A stretch of 64,000 nt of DNA from Vampirovibrio sp. (GCA_024998755.1 JACEUU010000003.1:1116001-1180000); one strand, 5' to 3'. Counted from the stretch's first letter, positions 45,142 through 55,336 are shown. Notes: generated by a model from the letters alone, not told the origin. Made by a program: numbers and translations.

Positions 45142-45257
45142 AATTAGTTTTAACGTCTTTGATTTGTTTGTGATAAACTAAATTCAATTTAGGGGTAATG
45201 CATTTTACCCCGCTCTCTAACGCACCCACATCACAACATAGGACGCTCCTCTTCGCC

Positions 45258-48200
45258 ATGCCAAAACGCACAGATATCAACAGCATTCTCATCATCGGGG
45301 CAGGGCCTATCATTATTGGGCAAGCCTGCGAATTCGACTATTCCGGTTCACAAGCCTGCAGAGCACTCATGGAAGAAGGCTATCAAGTTATTTTGGTCAA
45401 CAGCAACCCCGCCACCATCATGACAGACCCGAACCTCGCCACTAAAACCTACGTCGAACCGCTTACCCTTGAAGTACTAGAACGCATTATCGCTACCGAA
45501 AAACCCGATGCTCTGCTCCCCACCATGGGCGGACAAACCGCACTCAACTTAGCTTTTGAACTACATAAAGCCGGCCTACTAGAAAAATATAACGTGGAAC
45601 TCATCGGGGCGAATTTTGAAGCCATCCAAGTGGCGGAAGACCGTGAAGACTTTAAACAACTAATGACCAAAATTGGGTTCGATTCGTTAAAATCCTACAC
45701 GGTTACCAACATGATAGAAGCCCACGCAGTAGCGAAAGAATTAGGCTTTCCGCAAATTATTCGTCCTGCGTTTACGTTGGGTGGTTCAGGCGGCGGCATT
45801 GTATATACCGCCGAAGAATTTGAAGCGAAAGTCAGCCATGGCTTGAATCTTTCCCCCATTAGCCAAGTATTACTGGAAGAAAGTGCGTTGGGCTGGAAAG
45901 AATATGAATTTGAAGTCATGCGGGATAAAGACGACAATGTGGTGATTGTGTGTTCCGTTGAAAACTTAGACCCGATGGGCGTTCACACAGGCGATAGCAT
46001 CACCGTAACCCCTGCCCAAACCCTAACCGATAGAGAATATCAAACCCTTCGTAATGCCAGTATTGATATTATCCGAGCAGTCGGCGTTGAAGCAGGCGGA
46101 TGCAACATTCAGTTTGCCATTCACCCCACCACGGGTCGGGTTATTATTGTGGAAATGAACCCTCGGGTTTCCCGTAGTTCCGCCTTGGTTTCCAAGGCGA
46201 CAGGTGTACCCATTGCGAAAATTTCCGCTCGGTTAGCCGTAGGCTTTACGTTAGATGAAATTGCCAACGATATTACCCAAACGACCCCCGCTTGTTTTGA
46301 ACCTGCCATTGATTATGTGGTTACGAAAATTCCCCGTTTTAGTTTTGATAAATTCCCCGAAGGCGGCAATCGGTTGTCTCCGCAAATGAAATCAGTCGGG
46401 GAAGTGATGGCTATAGGGCGGACATTTAAGGAATCGTTCCAAAAGGCGTTGCGAGGCTTAGAAATTAACGAACCGACCTTTGAATTTCCCCAAGGCTTTG
46501 CCTCTAAAACAGTCATTGAAACCCAGTTAAAACAAGCTTCTGCCGACCGTGTTTTTTGGCTGTTACAAGCCTTTCGGCAAGGCTTGCCTATTGCTCAAAT
46601 TCAAAACCTCACGCAAATTGACCCTTGGTTTTTAGATAATATCCAAACCGTGGTGCAACAAGAAATCACCCTAAAAGAAACGGCTACCAGCCTGCAAGCC
46701 ATGCCTGCCGACACGTTGCGTCGACTCAAACAGGAAGGCGTTAGCGATGCGTTGCTGGCTAAAACGTTTGGTGTTAGTGGTAAAACCGTGGCGGATATCC
46801 GAACTGAAAAAGGCATCAACCCCGTTTATAAGGCGGTGGATACTTGTGCGGGTGAGTTTGAAGCCTACACGCCGTATTTTTATTCCACTTACGATGAAGG
46901 CGAAAACGAAGCCGTTTCTCCCTTACCTGCTGGCGTTGAAAATAAACGAGTCGTTATTTTGGGCGGCGGCCCTAACCGTATTGGGCAAGGCATTGAATTC
47001 GATTATTGTTGCGTTCATGCAGCAATGGTATTACGAAAATTGGGCTATGAAGCCGTAATGGTGAATTCTAACCCTGAAACGGTTTCAACCGATTATGATA
47101 TTAGCGATAGACTTTATTTTGAACCGTTGACCCCTGAAGACGTGCATAACTTGCTAGCCCAAGAACAACCCTTAGGCGTGATTGCTCAACTGGGCGGACA
47201 AACCCCCTTAAAACTAGCTAGGGCGTTGAATGATGATGCTTATTTTACCCCGTTAGGCACTTCTGTAGCCGCCATTGATGATGCTGAAGACCGTGAAAAA
47301 TTCCGAGATATTTTGAATCGCCTTAACCTGAAAGCCCCAGAATCTGGGATTGCTAAAACGCCTGCTGAAGCGTTGCAAGTTGCCAATGAAATGGGTTATC
47401 CACTGATGGTTCGCCCTTCATATGTGTTGGGTGGGCGTGCAATGCGGGTAGTTTACAGTGAAGCGGGCTTACAGAAATATCTGACCGATATTTTTTCCGT
47501 AGAACCTGATATGCCTGTGTTGTTGGATAGATTTTTGGAAAATGCCAAAGAAGTGGATGTAGATGCGGTTTCAGATGGTGTTACCACCTACATGGGTGCG
47601 ATTTTGGAACACATTGAACAGGCGGGCATTCATTCGGGCGATAGTGCGTGCGTATTGCCCACGCAATCGTTATCAACCGCCATGTTACAACGCATTGAAA
47701 CGGCGACCAATGCTTTGGCTTTGGCGTTGAATGTAAAAGGCTTGCTGAACATTCAATTTGCCATTAAAGAAGATGAACTGTATGTGTTGGAAGTAAACCC
47801 TCGGGCTTCACGTACCGTACCGTTTGTTTGTAAGGCAACAGGTAAACCGCTGATTGAACTGGCTGTTCGGGTGATGTTAGGTAACGCATTGGCGGATGTG
47901 TTAGCACTGGTTATTCCTGAAAATTCCCCCGTTCATTTACCACTCAACCATGTTGCGGTAAAAGTGCCCGTATTTCCCTTTATTAAGTTTCGGGAAACAG
48001 ACCCTATTCTCGGGCCAGAAATGCGGTCGACAGGCGAAGTAATGGGGCTGGATAAGACGTTCCCGTTGGCTTATGCCAAGGCACTTTCGGGTGCTGGGTG
48101 CAGTTTACCGCTTAAAGGTAAGGTGTTTATTAGCGTGAACGATGCGGATAAGCCTATGGCTTTGACTGTAGCTAAACGCTATGCCGAACTGGGCTTTGAG

Positions 48201-48536
48201 CTGGTTTCTACGGCGGGTACGGCGAAGTATTTTGCCCAGCAAGCGGGCTTGGTGGTTCAGGCGGTGTTGAAGAAGCATGAGGGGCAACCCAATGTGGAAA
48301 CGTTGATTTTGGGCAATGGTATTCAATTGCTAATTAACACCCCTTCGGGTGATGATGCGATGGATGACGATTCTTACATTCGTAAGGCGACCATTATGCA
48401 GAACATTCCGATGACTACCACCTTAACTGGGGCTTTAGCCATGGCGGATGCCATTGAAGCACTGAAGCAGCAAACGCAAGTTTCTATCACCCCACTGCAA
48501 GGCTTGTTTGATGCTATTCCGTTAGTTTCGGCTTAA
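45258..48536 (+). CDS. carB: Carbamoyl-phosphate synthase large chain
   Basis: 1092 aa; makes carbamoyl phosphate from bicarbonate, ATP and ammonia supplied by CarA. The two homologous halves start at [20 protein letters not shown] and near residue 570 at [20 protein letters not shown]. Each has an ATP-grasp domain ([23 protein letters not shown]). The C-terminal domain binds allosteric effectors (residues about 950-1092). The frame extends to 45198 but ATG at 45258 matches the family. carA is not adjacent. The IS copy 2 lies 116 nt upstream and may affect its promoter. Confidence 0.96.
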   Translation: MPKRTDINSILIIGAGPIIIGQACEFDYSGSQACRALMEEGYQVILVNSNPATIMTDPNLATKTYVEPLTLEVLERIIATEKPDALLPTMGGQTALNLAFELHKAGLLEKYNVELIGANFEAIQVAEDREDFKQLMTKIGFDSLKSYTVTNMIEAHAVAKELGFPQIIRPAFTLGGSGGGIVYTAEEFEAKVSHGLNLSPISQVLLEESALGWKEYEFEVMRDKDDNVVIVCSVENLDPMGVHTGDSITVTPAQTLTDREYQTLRNASIDIIRAVGVEAGGCNIQFAIHPTTGRVIIVEMNPRVSRSSALVSKATGVPIAKISARLAVGFTLDEIANDITQTTPACFEPAIDYVVTKIPRFSFDKFPEGGNRLSPQMKSVGEVMAIGRTFKESFQKALRGLEINEPTFEFPQGFASKTVIETQLKQASADRVFWLLQAFRQGLPIAQIQNLTQIDPWFLDNIQTVVQQEITLKETATSLQAMPADTLRRLKQEGVSDALLAKTFGVSGKTVADIRTEKGINPVYKAVDTCAGEFEAYTPYFYSTYDEGENEAVSPLPAGVENKRVVILGGGPNRIGQGIEFDYCCVHAAMVLRKLGYEAVMVNSNPETVSTDYDISDRLYFEPLTPEDVHNLLAQEQPLGVIAQLGGQTPLKLARALNDDAYFTPLGTSVAAIDDAEDREKFRDILNRLNLKAPESGIAKTPAEALQVANEMGYPLMVRPSYVLGGRAMRVVYSEAGLQKYLTDIFSVEPDMPVLLDRFLENAKEVDVDAVSDGVTTYMGAILEHIEQAGIHSGDSACVLPTQSLSTAMLQRIETATNALALALNVKGLLNIQFAIKEDELYVLEVNPRASRTVPFVCKATGKPLIELAVRVMLGNALADVLALVIPENSPVHLPLNHVAVKVPVFPFIKFRETDPILGPEMRSTGEVMGLDKTFPLAYAKALSGAGCSLPLKGKVFISVNDADKPMALTVAKRYAELGFELVSTAGTAKYFAQQAGLVVQAVLKKHEGQPNVETLILGNGIQLLINTPSGDDAMDDDSYIRKATIMQNIPMTTTLTGALAMADAIEALKQQTQVSITPLQGLFDAIPLVSA

Positions 48537-48604
48537 GAAAAGTTTTTTATACTCATTCAGCAATTAACTGTCTACGAGCAATCGTGGTAATGCTGCTGTT
48601 CATC

Positions 48605-48659
48605 ATGTCAACCTATAACTTGACTTTTTTCAATAGGTTGTCAGCTTATTGGTTGACAT
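48605..48659. promoter_or_regulatory. Nested dyads upstream of the Crp/Fnr gene
   Basis: ATGTCAACC (48605) inverted as GGTTGACAT (48651); inside it CAACCTAT/ATAGGTTG can pair, and GTCAA-N8-TTGAC forms a dyad at 48607-48624. A TATAAT lies at 48732-48737 with no -35 match. It could be a binding site for the neighbouring regulator or the carB terminator. The rest of the gap 48537-48840 is unremarkable. Confidence 0.35.
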
Positions 48660-48840
48660 TTTCGCTTTCAGAGCAATCTCTTAACAATCTGTTAATGTTT
48701 TCTAGGCTATGCGATGTTGCCTAACTTACGGTATAATATGCAAATATCGTATTAACCCCCATCCTTCATGCCTGTCTACAAACCATATGCCAGTCTGGGA
48801 GCGATAGACAAACTAGAGAGTAAAAACGGTCGTTTTTCAA

Positions 48841-49614
48841 ATGATGATGATGTATCACCCCAGTTTAAAGGCACTGCACCCCGAACAAGACCCTGTAGGC
48901 ACCCTAACCAAACTAAGAACGATTAAACTCTTTCAACCCCTTGATGACACTTCACTTTTAAGCATTGCCACCCGTTGTTACGAAAGCCATTTTGATAAAG
49001 AAACCGCCATTTTCTACGAAAGCGATTTACCTTCTGAAACAGGTCGAAAAGTTTATTTCGTGCTGGAAGGCTGTGTGAAATTGGTTAAATACTCGTCTGA
49101 TGGCGAAAGCACCATCGTTCGGCTCGCTTCAAAAGGCGAATTTTTCGGCGTAACAGGGGCTATCACCAACCAGCCTTTACCCTTTTCAGCTTTGGCTTTT
49201 ATGGATACCAACTTATTAACGTTGGATATTGAAAACTTCCGTAAAGTGGTGTTTGAACACCCTAACTTGGCGTTAGATATGGTTGTTGCCTTAGGCGAAG
49301 TACTTTGGTTTAACTATGAAACGCATAATCAAGTGGTTAAACGAACCGATGCGCGTGTGAGCAAAATTATTTTGTACCACCTAATGCGTGATGGGCATGA
49401 ACAAACGCCTGAAGGTCAGCAACTTCATATTTTATTACCGCATAATTATATTGCTTCTATGACGGGCATTGCCTATGAAGAATCTGTACGTATTGTAAGC
49501 CGTTTACGTAAGCAATATAATTGTATTCAATATTTACGCGGTGGTAAAATTATTATTACTAATCTCAAACAGCTTAAAGAACTTGCCCAAGGCGATGATT
49601 TATGGGGAGTTTAG
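48841..49614 (+). CDS. Crp/Fnr family transcriptional regulator
   Basis: 257 aa: an N-terminal cyclic-nucleotide-type beta barrel (IKLFQPLDDTSLLSIATRCY, VYFVLEGCVKLVKYSSDGES, EFFGVTGAI), a long dimer helix, and a C-terminal winged helix (HNYIASMTGIAYEESVRIVS with RLRKQ). The four Cys for an Fe-S cluster as in Fnr are not seen, and the ligand is unknown. It starts with four tandem ATG codons. A Nudix gene follows after 9 nt, implying an operon. Confidence 0.9.
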   Translation: MMMMYHPSLKALHPEQDPVGTLTKLRTIKLFQPLDDTSLLSIATRCYESHFDKETAIFYESDLPSETGRKVYFVLEGCVKLVKYSSDGESTIVRLASKGEFFGVTGAITNQPLPFSALAFMDTNLLTLDIENFRKVVFEHPNLALDMVVALGEVLWFNYETHNQVVKRTDARVSKIILYHLMRDGHEQTPEGQQLHILLPHNYIASMTGIAYEESVRIVSRLRKQYNCIQYLRGGKIIITNLKQLKELAQGDDLWGV

Positions 49615-49623
49615 TCTAACTTT

Positions 49624-50121
49624 ATGAGCCTAACTGCTTTCCCTACTAAAGTACTAAAAGTGCGAACCAGTGTGGTGTTGGTGCATCCGGAAAAAGGCAT
49701 TTTGCTGATGCGTCAAAATGGTAAGCCATTTTGGGTATTCCCCGGCGGTACGTTGGAAGAAGGGGAGACCATCCAGTTTTGTGCGGAACGTGAAATGCTT
49801 GAAGAAACGGGCTTGGTGCTTACCTGCCCTCAGTTATTGTATGTGTCTGATTTTATTGATGCCCACCGTCAAGTGGTGGAAGTGTTTTTTATAGGGCATT
49901 ATCAATCGGGCGAATTGACTTTTTCGCCCCCTTACCCTGAGAACATTGATGAGATTGCGTGGATTTCTTTGGAACAATTTGCTAAACTGGATGTTAAACC
50001 GGAAGCCATCCATGCTAAAGTATTGGCAGACTGGCATGAAGGCCTATTTTCGGGGTGTTTCCCACATACCCTAGCATCGGTTCATTACGACCCGCTTCCA
50101 CGCATTGGTTGCTACGTTTAA
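49624..50121 (+). CDS. Nudix hydrolase
   Basis: 165 aa. The Nudix box is complete: GGTLEEGETIQFCAEREMLE followed by ETGL (GX5EX7REUXEEXGU). It likely hydrolyses a nucleoside diphosphate derivative; the substrate cannot be read from sequence. It starts 9 nt after the regulator gene, so the pair is co-transcribed. Confidence 0.9.
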   Translation: MSLTAFPTKVLKVRTSVVLVHPEKGILLMRQNGKPFWVFPGGTLEEGETIQFCAEREMLEETGLVLTCPQLLYVSDFIDAHRQVVEVFFIGHYQSGELTFSPPYPENIDEIAWISLEQFAKLDVKPEAIHAKVLADWHEGLFSGCFPHTLASVHYDPLPRIGCYV

Positions 50122-50268
50122 TAACTTTTAGCTGGTAGTATTTCTTGCAGGTAGGCAATTTATGTTATAGCTATGTTTTTATTGAATTATATAAAAATAC
50201 AACCCAAAACAAAGACTAACAAAAAACTAGGGTGAACGACTCAACAAACCAGCGTAGGACTTTAAAAA

Positions 50269-51102
50269 ATGACTCAGTTCCCGACTAAAAAAATCATTGA
50301 ACGCCTCATTATCGTACTATTGGCAGGGTCGTTTTTAAGTGCTTGCCTCTATGCTTATCAACCTTATTGCGATAAAATCCCCTTATTGTTACCAGCAGAA
50401 GCCAGACTACCTGTTTCTAACGAACCTGTTTTTGTTGCAGGGGTAGAACCTGAAATTCAGTGGCTAGCCATGGCAGAAAAAAATGATGACGTTATGGAAA
50501 CCACTTATAAAGCCACGAGTTTAGGCGTGCCTGAATTTGAAGTACGGCGTAGAATGGGGGTTTTAGCTTACAACGCCCATGAAAACAAATCGCCCACCCC
50601 CGGTGGATTAGGGTCTTATGGGTGTGCGGTGGCTATTTGGCATCATGTTATTCGCCCAGCCTTAGTGGCGGCGTATCCTGAAAAAGCGAAGCTCATTCCG
50701 GTGCAATTACAACACACCCAGCAAATCATCAATTTTTATAAGAAGTACAAATTAGGCACCATTACCCATGTACCTGCGTTTGATTTAACCCCAGACAAGA
50801 CCCCTCCCGGTTCGGTTTTGATTGGCATTAAAAAGGGTACTCGGGACGAGCATATGCTGGTAGCGGTAGATGTTAATTGGGGTAGCGTAAAAAACCCCAA
50901 CACGGGTAAAACCATTTACTTAAAGCGGGATGGTAAAACGGATGCTTATGCTGGCAATACGGGGCTGAAGCAGTTTGGTTCTCCGCACTTTCGCATTCAA
51001 GAATTTGCTTCAAACTTAGGGTTTTTAAATGCCCACCATGGGGCTATTAATAGCTTGAGCAAAAACAATTATTACGAAGAGTTTATTGTTCTAACGTTTT
51101 AG
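50269..51102 (+). CDS. Putative lipoprotein with a papain-like (CHAP/NlpC-like) domain
   Basis: 277 aa. Hydrophobic signal with lipobox LSAC near residue 26. The mature protein has GLGSYGCAVAIWHHVIRPAL (Cys at the start of a helix, as in NlpC/CHAP peptidases), then PPGSVLIGIKKG and DEHMLVAVDVN, where His could be the second catalytic residue. A role in cell-wall cleavage is plausible but not proven. It is monocistronic. Confidence 0.5.
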   Translation: MTQFPTKKIIERLIIVLLAGSFLSACLYAYQPYCDKIPLLLPAEARLPVSNEPVFVAGVEPEIQWLAMAEKNDDVMETTYKATSLGVPEFEVRRRMGVLAYNAHENKSPTPGGLGSYGCAVAIWHHVIRPALVAAYPEKAKLIPVQLQHTQQIINFYKKYKLGTITHVPAFDLTPDKTPPGSVLIGIKKGTRDEHMLVAVDVNWGSVKNPNTGKTIYLKRDGKTDAYAGNTGLKQFGSPHFRIQEFASNLGFLNAHHGAINSLSKNNYYEEFIVLTF

Positions 51103-51108
51103 GCTTTC

Positions 51109-51260
51109 GAGTTTACGGAAAAAGGTCTATTGGGCGTGCTAACCCCTAGGGGGATTGATTGCAGAGCAATCAACGTGCCTCGTTATCTTATCCTTCTGAT
51201 AGCAATTCACAGATTGAATAGCGTGTTTTTGTAGGGGCGTAATTTATTACGCTTCATAAT
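51109..51260. repeat. ACGGAAAAA..GGGCGTGCTAA repeat followed by a GTAGGGGCG module
   Basis: TTTACGGAAAAAGGTCTATT and GGGCGTGCTAA match the repeat at 10985; CGTGCCTCGTTATC ends it. AATTCACAGATTGAATAGCG and TTTTTGTAGGGGCGTAA (51206-51243) match in inverse the end of the element at 229-382, followed by TTTATTACGC. Confidence 0.5.
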
Positions 51261-51286
51261 AATAATGCGGAATGGTTGACTAGTAA

Positions 51287-51500
51287 GGTCTAGGGCTTCA
51301 TGGGGGGTGTGTTTGACCACCCCCCAAACCCCCCGCAAAATTAAAGGGGCTCCACGCCCCCTTAATAATCCCCTCTCAAGGGTTGATTTGTTGGCTAACA
51401 CGTTGGAAATAGGCTTGACCGAAAGCCAGAGGGCTTCCTAATTGGTCTGCTTCGCTACGCTCGCACCAGCCTATTCCCAACTAGGTATGATTTGAAGCTT
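51287..51500. repeat. Structured repeat D, copy 3
   Basis: Hairpin GGGGGGTG..CACCCCCC, then AAAGGGGCTCCACGCCCCCTT, then the branched hairpin 51402-51481 with arms GTTGGAAATAGGCT/AGCCTATTCCCAAC, inner stems GACC/GGTC and AAGCC/GGCTT. Relative to the other copies, base pairs in the outer and inner stems change on both sides. Confidence 0.75.
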
Positions 51501-52061
51501 AAAATTTTAGCCTAAATCAAGCAATAATGCCTATTCCGCAATTTTGTTAGGAGGCGTATAATTTATTAAAATACTATATTGCTTCAATTGCCAATTTGTC
51601 ATCCACTTTAAAAGCTAATGCATTCAGCCCTATCCATCGAGCTAACAATGCTTTGGTTTCAGGGTGTTTGGGTAACCCGTAGCTTTTCGGGGGCTAAAGG
51701 AAGAGCTAGAGAGAGAGAGTTCATCATTGATACTATTACTAATTTAAGGGGGAGATAGTTCAAGAGAACAAATACTACAAATTATAGTGCTACAAAAACA
51801 GTTTAAATATCATGTTTTTTAACACTTATCAGTACTTTCATAAAGTTTTGTAAGAAGGTGATTCAAATCATAATTTTTTCTAGCCACTTTGCGTTATTTG
51901 CGATATGATAAATCTAAATAAAATACAAATTTGGTTATTGTTCGTGTAAGCCTTGTTTTATTTTTTGAAATTAGCGTCTTGCTTCTACAGTTGTAACCAA
52001 AGTAAACTAGCGATTAAATTCAAGGTAGAACAGTTTAAAAAAAGAAGGAATGCAAAATAAG
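51501..52061. other. Region upstream of ftsZ
   Basis: No credible intact gene is seen. An A+T-rich stretch, 51720-52040, is the likely place of the ftsZ promoter, but no -35/-10 pair is convincing. A CT-rich run reading CTCTCTCTCTCTAG on the minus strand lies near 51700. Confidence 0.3.
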
Positions 52062-53357
52062 ATGCATTATCCAGAAAAAAAAGAATTTCAAGATGGTGGC
52101 TTGTTTGGGTCATCTGAAGCCCAGCAGTTGTTTGAACAGGCACGTGAAGCAAAAGCTGTTATTAAAGTTTTAGGTGTTGGTGGTGCTGGTGGTAATGCGG
52201 TTAACCGCATGATAGCTAGTGGCATGACTGGTGTTGAATTTTGGGTTTTAAATACGGATGCCCAAGTACTTGAAATGGCACACACGCAAAATCGCTTAAA
52301 ATTAGGCAATAAAATTACGCGTGGTTTGGGTGCGGGTGGTAACCCTAGCATTGGTCAAAAAGCAGCTGAAGAAAGCCGTGAAGATATTTCAAATGCCATT
52401 GAAGGTGCTGATATGGTGTTTATCACCAGCGGTATGGGTGGTGGTACTGGTACGGGTGCAGCCCCAGTGGTTGCTAACATTGCCAGAGATATTGGTGCAT
52501 TAACAGTAGCCGTTGTTACCAAACCGTTCGCTTTTGAAGGACGTAGACGGATGCAACAAGCCTTAATTGGGTTGGACGCATTAAAACAAGATGTTGACAC
52601 GCTGATTGTTATTCCTAACGATAAATTGTTGGATGTGGTTGAACGTCGGACGTCTATGCAGGAAGCGTTCCGCATTGCAGATGATATTCTGTTGCGTGGG
52701 GTTCAAGGTATTTCTGATATTATTACCGTACCCGGTTTAATTAACGTGGATTTTGCGGATGTTAAAGCGGTTATGAACCAGAGTGGTTCTGCCATTATGG
52801 GTATTGGTCGTGGTACAGGTGAAGGTAGAGCATTAGAAGCTGCTAGAATGGCGGTTAATTCCCCACTACTAGAAACCACCATTGATGGTGCGAATGGCGT
52901 TATCTTTAGTGTAACGGGTGGGTCTGATATGACCTTGCATGAAGTCAATGAAGCGGCTGAAATTGTTTATGACGCAGTTGATCCTGATGCAAACATCATT
53001 TTTGGTTCCGTTATTGATGAACGCCTTCAAGGTGAAATTCAAATTACCGTTATTGCTACGGGTTTTGAATTACGTAATGCCCAAGCGTTGGGTGCTACTG
53101 CTGCTGGTACTCGGTATGAAGCGGTTCATAGCCCGTTTGAAACAGCTGCTTTCGGTGGTAATAAAATGCCAGCTGGTGCTGAAGCTTATAATTATGCTCC
53201 TGCAGGTGGTAGAGTTTCAATTCCTGCCCAACAGCAACAAGCAATGGCTACGGCAGGCAAACAACCCCGTAGTGCGATGGGTAATTTAGAAAACAACTTG
53301 GCGGAAACGGCTCGTAGAATTTTAGATTTACCTGATTTTCTTCGCCCAAGAAAATAA
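52062..53357 (+). CDS. ftsZ: Cell division protein FtsZ
   Basis: Tubulin-like GTPase that forms the Z-ring. [20 protein letters not shown] begins the fold, the GTP-binding loop [13 protein letters not shown] is near residue 110, and the T7 loop ([10 protein letters not shown]) follows. The C-terminal peptide ending [11 protein letters not shown] matches the FtsA/ZipA/SepF-binding tail. The first ATG (52050) has a Shine-Dalgarno (GAAGGA) directly abutting it, so I take the ATG at 52062 (spacing 12); either may be used. It is monocistronic with a strong terminator. Confidence 0.96.
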   Translation: MHYPEKKEFQDGGLFGSSEAQQLFEQAREAKAVIKVLGVGGAGGNAVNRMIASGMTGVEFWVLNTDAQVLEMAHTQNRLKLGNKITRGLGAGGNPSIGQKAAEESREDISNAIEGADMVFITSGMGGGTGTGAAPVVANIARDIGALTVAVVTKPFAFEGRRRMQQALIGLDALKQDVDTLIVIPNDKLLDVVERRTSMQEAFRIADDILLRGVQGISDIITVPGLINVDFADVKAVMNQSGSAIMGIGRGTGEGRALEAARMAVNSPLLETTIDGANGVIFSVTGGSDMTLHEVNEAAEIVYDAVDPDANIIFGSVIDERLQGEIQITVIATGFELRNAQALGATAAGTRYEAVHSPFETAAFGGNKMPAGAEAYNYAPAGGRVSIPAQQQQAMATAGKQPRSAMGNLENNLAETARRILDLPDFLRPRK

Positions 53358-53377
53358 TCGTTAACTTATTTTTCAAG

Positions 53378-53410
53378 GAGCCTCTTTCAATTAATGAAAG
53401 AGGCTCTTTC
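53378..53410 (+). terminator. Terminator of ftsZ
   Basis: GAGCCTCTTTCA (53378-53389), loop ATTA, and TGAAAGAGGCTC (53394-53405): a perfect 12-bp stem followed by TTTCT. Confidence 0.9.
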
Positions 53411-53437
53411 TAAATATAACATTAATTAAAACTCAAA

Positions 53438-54109
53438 TTACCCACAGGCGGTGGTTGAAACAAACCCTGCTTGCGGATTAACGGGAATCCCGAAAACGTA
53501 TAGTCCCCAATGCAAATGCGGTCCCATAGCAAACCCTGTAGACCCAACCAACCCTAAGGTCTCTCCTTTTTTTACTACTTGGTTAGGTTTTACAAGTATT
53601 TTGCTCATATGAATGTAAATACTACCTAACCCTTGCCCGTGGTCTACGGCTACAGTACCTCCGTGAAGCTGATAGGGGCGAGCAATTTTAATAATACCCC
53701 CAGTAATAGCTTTAATGGGCGTACCCGCTGGTGATTTTTGGTCTAATCCTTTATGGTAATTACCTGAAAACACGCCATTGTAAAACCGTTTCACGCCAAA
53801 GGGGGAATTCATACAATGTGGTACAGGTTGTTGAAAAGGCACTGCATCCCAATATCGAGTAGTACTGACCGAATTCTTAAAGGCTTCAATAGCAGCCATT
53901 TCACCAGCTTCAGGTTCTAATCCACCCAGTTTTTTAGAAACCGCTAAATTTTGTCTTTTAAAATTGCCAGAAGTGGCGGTAATAGTTAACGTTCCCAAGG
54001 GTTCTGTTGCCCATGTATTGTTATACAATTTATAGATTTTAGCACCAACATCAGCCAACGGGTCTATTGCGATAAACCCTTCGTAGGTATTAGGTTTGGT
54101 TTGAAACAA
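53438..54109 (-). CDS. M23 (LytM) family peptidase, C-terminal part
   Basis: Zn-dependent endopeptidase domain, usually cell-wall directed. Metal ligands are seen in NYHKGLD (HxxxD) and GPHLHWGL (HxH), with a beta-rich core (VAVDHGQGLGSIYIHMSKIL, VKKGETLGLVGSTGFA). The annotated start at 54109 is TTG, but the frame is coding-like upstream to 54216 (VKQGEGTLVTVNYA and similar), with no start codon. That segment resembles the Ig-like N-terminal domain of periplasmic M23 proteins. It lies out of frame with the upstream gene at a run of nine A's, so the real protein is probably a fusion of the two. Confidence 0.8.
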   Translation of the reverse strand: MFQTKPNTYEGFIAIDPLADVGAKIYKLYNNTWATEPLGTLTITATSGNFKRQNLAVSKKLGGLEPEAGEMAAIEAFKNSVSTTRYWDAVPFQQPVPHCMNSPFGVKRFYNGVFSGNYHKGLDQKSPAGTPIKAITGGIIKIARPYQLHGGTVAVDHGQGLGSIYIHMSKILVKPNQVVKKGETLGLVGSTGFAMGPHLHWGLYVFGIPVNPQAGFVSTTACG

Positions 54110-54204
54110 GGTGAACCGTTGTAAATTATTAGCCGATTTTAATATTAATGTACTACTTGATGAAGCGTAGTTAACTGTAACTAGCGTGCCTTCACCTTGC
54201 TTGA

Positions 54205-54486
54205 CTATTTTTTTTTAATGCCAATCGTGGCTTGGGGGGCTTCTTTACCAGTTTCAATAGCATTATTAACAAGGGTATACTTTTCCATGGGTAGTGGGGC
54301 TAATGCTTGCATCATATACACTTCGCTTTTTGGGGCTTCGTGCAAGGGCATGGATAGTTGCAACCGTTCAGACCCGAAGCTGACTAAATTAAATAGTATA
54401 GCTAATAATAAACAGGTTAAATAAACGGCCCCAAACAAAAGGGCTTCTCGTTTAAACCGAGACCAAAATGATTGATATAATACCAT
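54205..54486 (-). CDS. Membrane-anchor part of the M23 peptidase (separated by an A9 tract)
   Basis: 93 aa with one membrane helix (ALLFGAVYLTCLLLAILFNL) and then a Ser/Pro/Glu-rich linker ending GKEAPQATIGIKKK. The stop comes right after nine A's (54208-54216 on the complementary T-run). With one more A the frame would read on IKKKIVKQGEGT into the M23 part. The ATG at 54486 has GGAG 10 nt upstream. On its own the product would be an inert anchor. Confidence 0.65.
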   Translation of the reverse strand: MVLYQSFWSRFKREALLFGAVYLTCLLLAILFNLVSFGSERLQLSMPLHEAPKSEVYMMQALAPLPMEKYTLVNNAIETGKEAPQATIGIKKK

Positions 54487-54866
54487 AGTCACTCAACTCC
54501 TTTTCATAGGAAAGGGGGGATAGAAACCTACCAATAAGGCGGTTCTATAAAATGCAACAGACATAGCGAAACGTTATTTTTTTAGGATAATACGATAAAA
54601 CAAACAGCGTAAGATCAACGTTACCACAATTATAGCATAGTTTAAATCGTTTGGGAACAGGAGGCTTTTTGGGCGTTACGGGGCGGCTTGGGTGCGTTGC
54701 ACCATGCCGCCCCGTCGTTGCTACCATGCTTTCAGCACTCAACCCCGCCTGCCCTAACCCTAGACCTCTCCCAGAGGAAGAGGGAACAGTAAATTCCAGT
54801 AACGGCGGGTTTTCGCCCTGCGGGTGGGGCAACTAACGCAAAGGGTATTCTGAAGATTGTTGCTTC

Positions 54867-55110
54867 GGGCTTCAGCCGATTGTCGTTCCTAACTTTAGCT
54901 GGTGGGCGTTAAAGGGGTTCTTGTTCGAGAACCCCCTTAACAATCCCCCACGAATTCAGGGGCAAGCCCCTAAAGACCCCCGAAAAAACACCCCCCTATG
55001 CCACTACGGGCATGTGACGGGGGGATGCTTTTTTCGCCCCTTCGGTGGACGGAACGCATCGACGACTGCAGAGCAAACGCGATGGTCGTTCCTACTTCCT
55101 ACTGGTGGCA
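54867..55110 (+). repeat. Structured repeat E, plus-strand copy
   Basis: TTGCTTCGGGC, then the hairpin GGGGTTC..GAACCCC, CCCCCACGAATTCAGGGGCA, the AAGCCCCTAAAGACCCCC block, GGGGGGATGCTTTTTTCGCC and GCATCGACGACTGCAGAGCA. It matches the inverse of 27490-27740. Its first part also resembles repeat D (CCCCCACAAATTCAAGGGGG). It is preceded at 54745-54795 by a CCCTAACCC..CTCTCCC-type repeat. Confidence 0.7.
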
Positions 55111-55149
55111 AGTCTTGCAATAGGAACATCCTTACAGAACCCTATCAAT

Positions 55150-55335
55150 CACCTATTTCTACCGATGGCTTGCCGTTGCCGATGCTTCGCAACGGCAACG
55201 GCGGGGGGTTCGCTCGCCTTTTAGGCGGGCTCGTTCGCCCCCCCTCCCCTCGGACGTTGGGCGTCGTCTTGCAGACTCCCCCTGCCGCCTCGGGGGCTGC
55301 GGACTCGCCTTACCGGCTCGCCGCCGCTAGATGAA
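55150..55335. other. Very G+C-rich non-coding segment
   Basis: About 185 bp dominated by G and C (for example GCTTGCCGTTGCCGATGCTT and AACGGCAACGGCGGGG), unlike anything nearby, with hairpins such as GCCGTTGCC..GGCAACGGC and GGCGGGCTCG/CGCC. It abuts the stop of the next gene on the minus strand. The origin is unknown. Confidence 0.5.
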
Positions 55336-55336
55336 T

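Noticed and set aside
51574..51707. Minus-strand fragment of about 39 codons resembling the end of a gene
   Set aside because: Open and protein-like, but with no start, no recognisable family and an upstream stop; it may be a remnant but cannot be supported.
54921..55334. 137-codon ORF in the plus strand across repeat E
   Set aside because: The same residues appear in the frame over the inverted copy at 27348-27698 only because the DNA is repeated; composition and lack of ribosome site argue against a gene.
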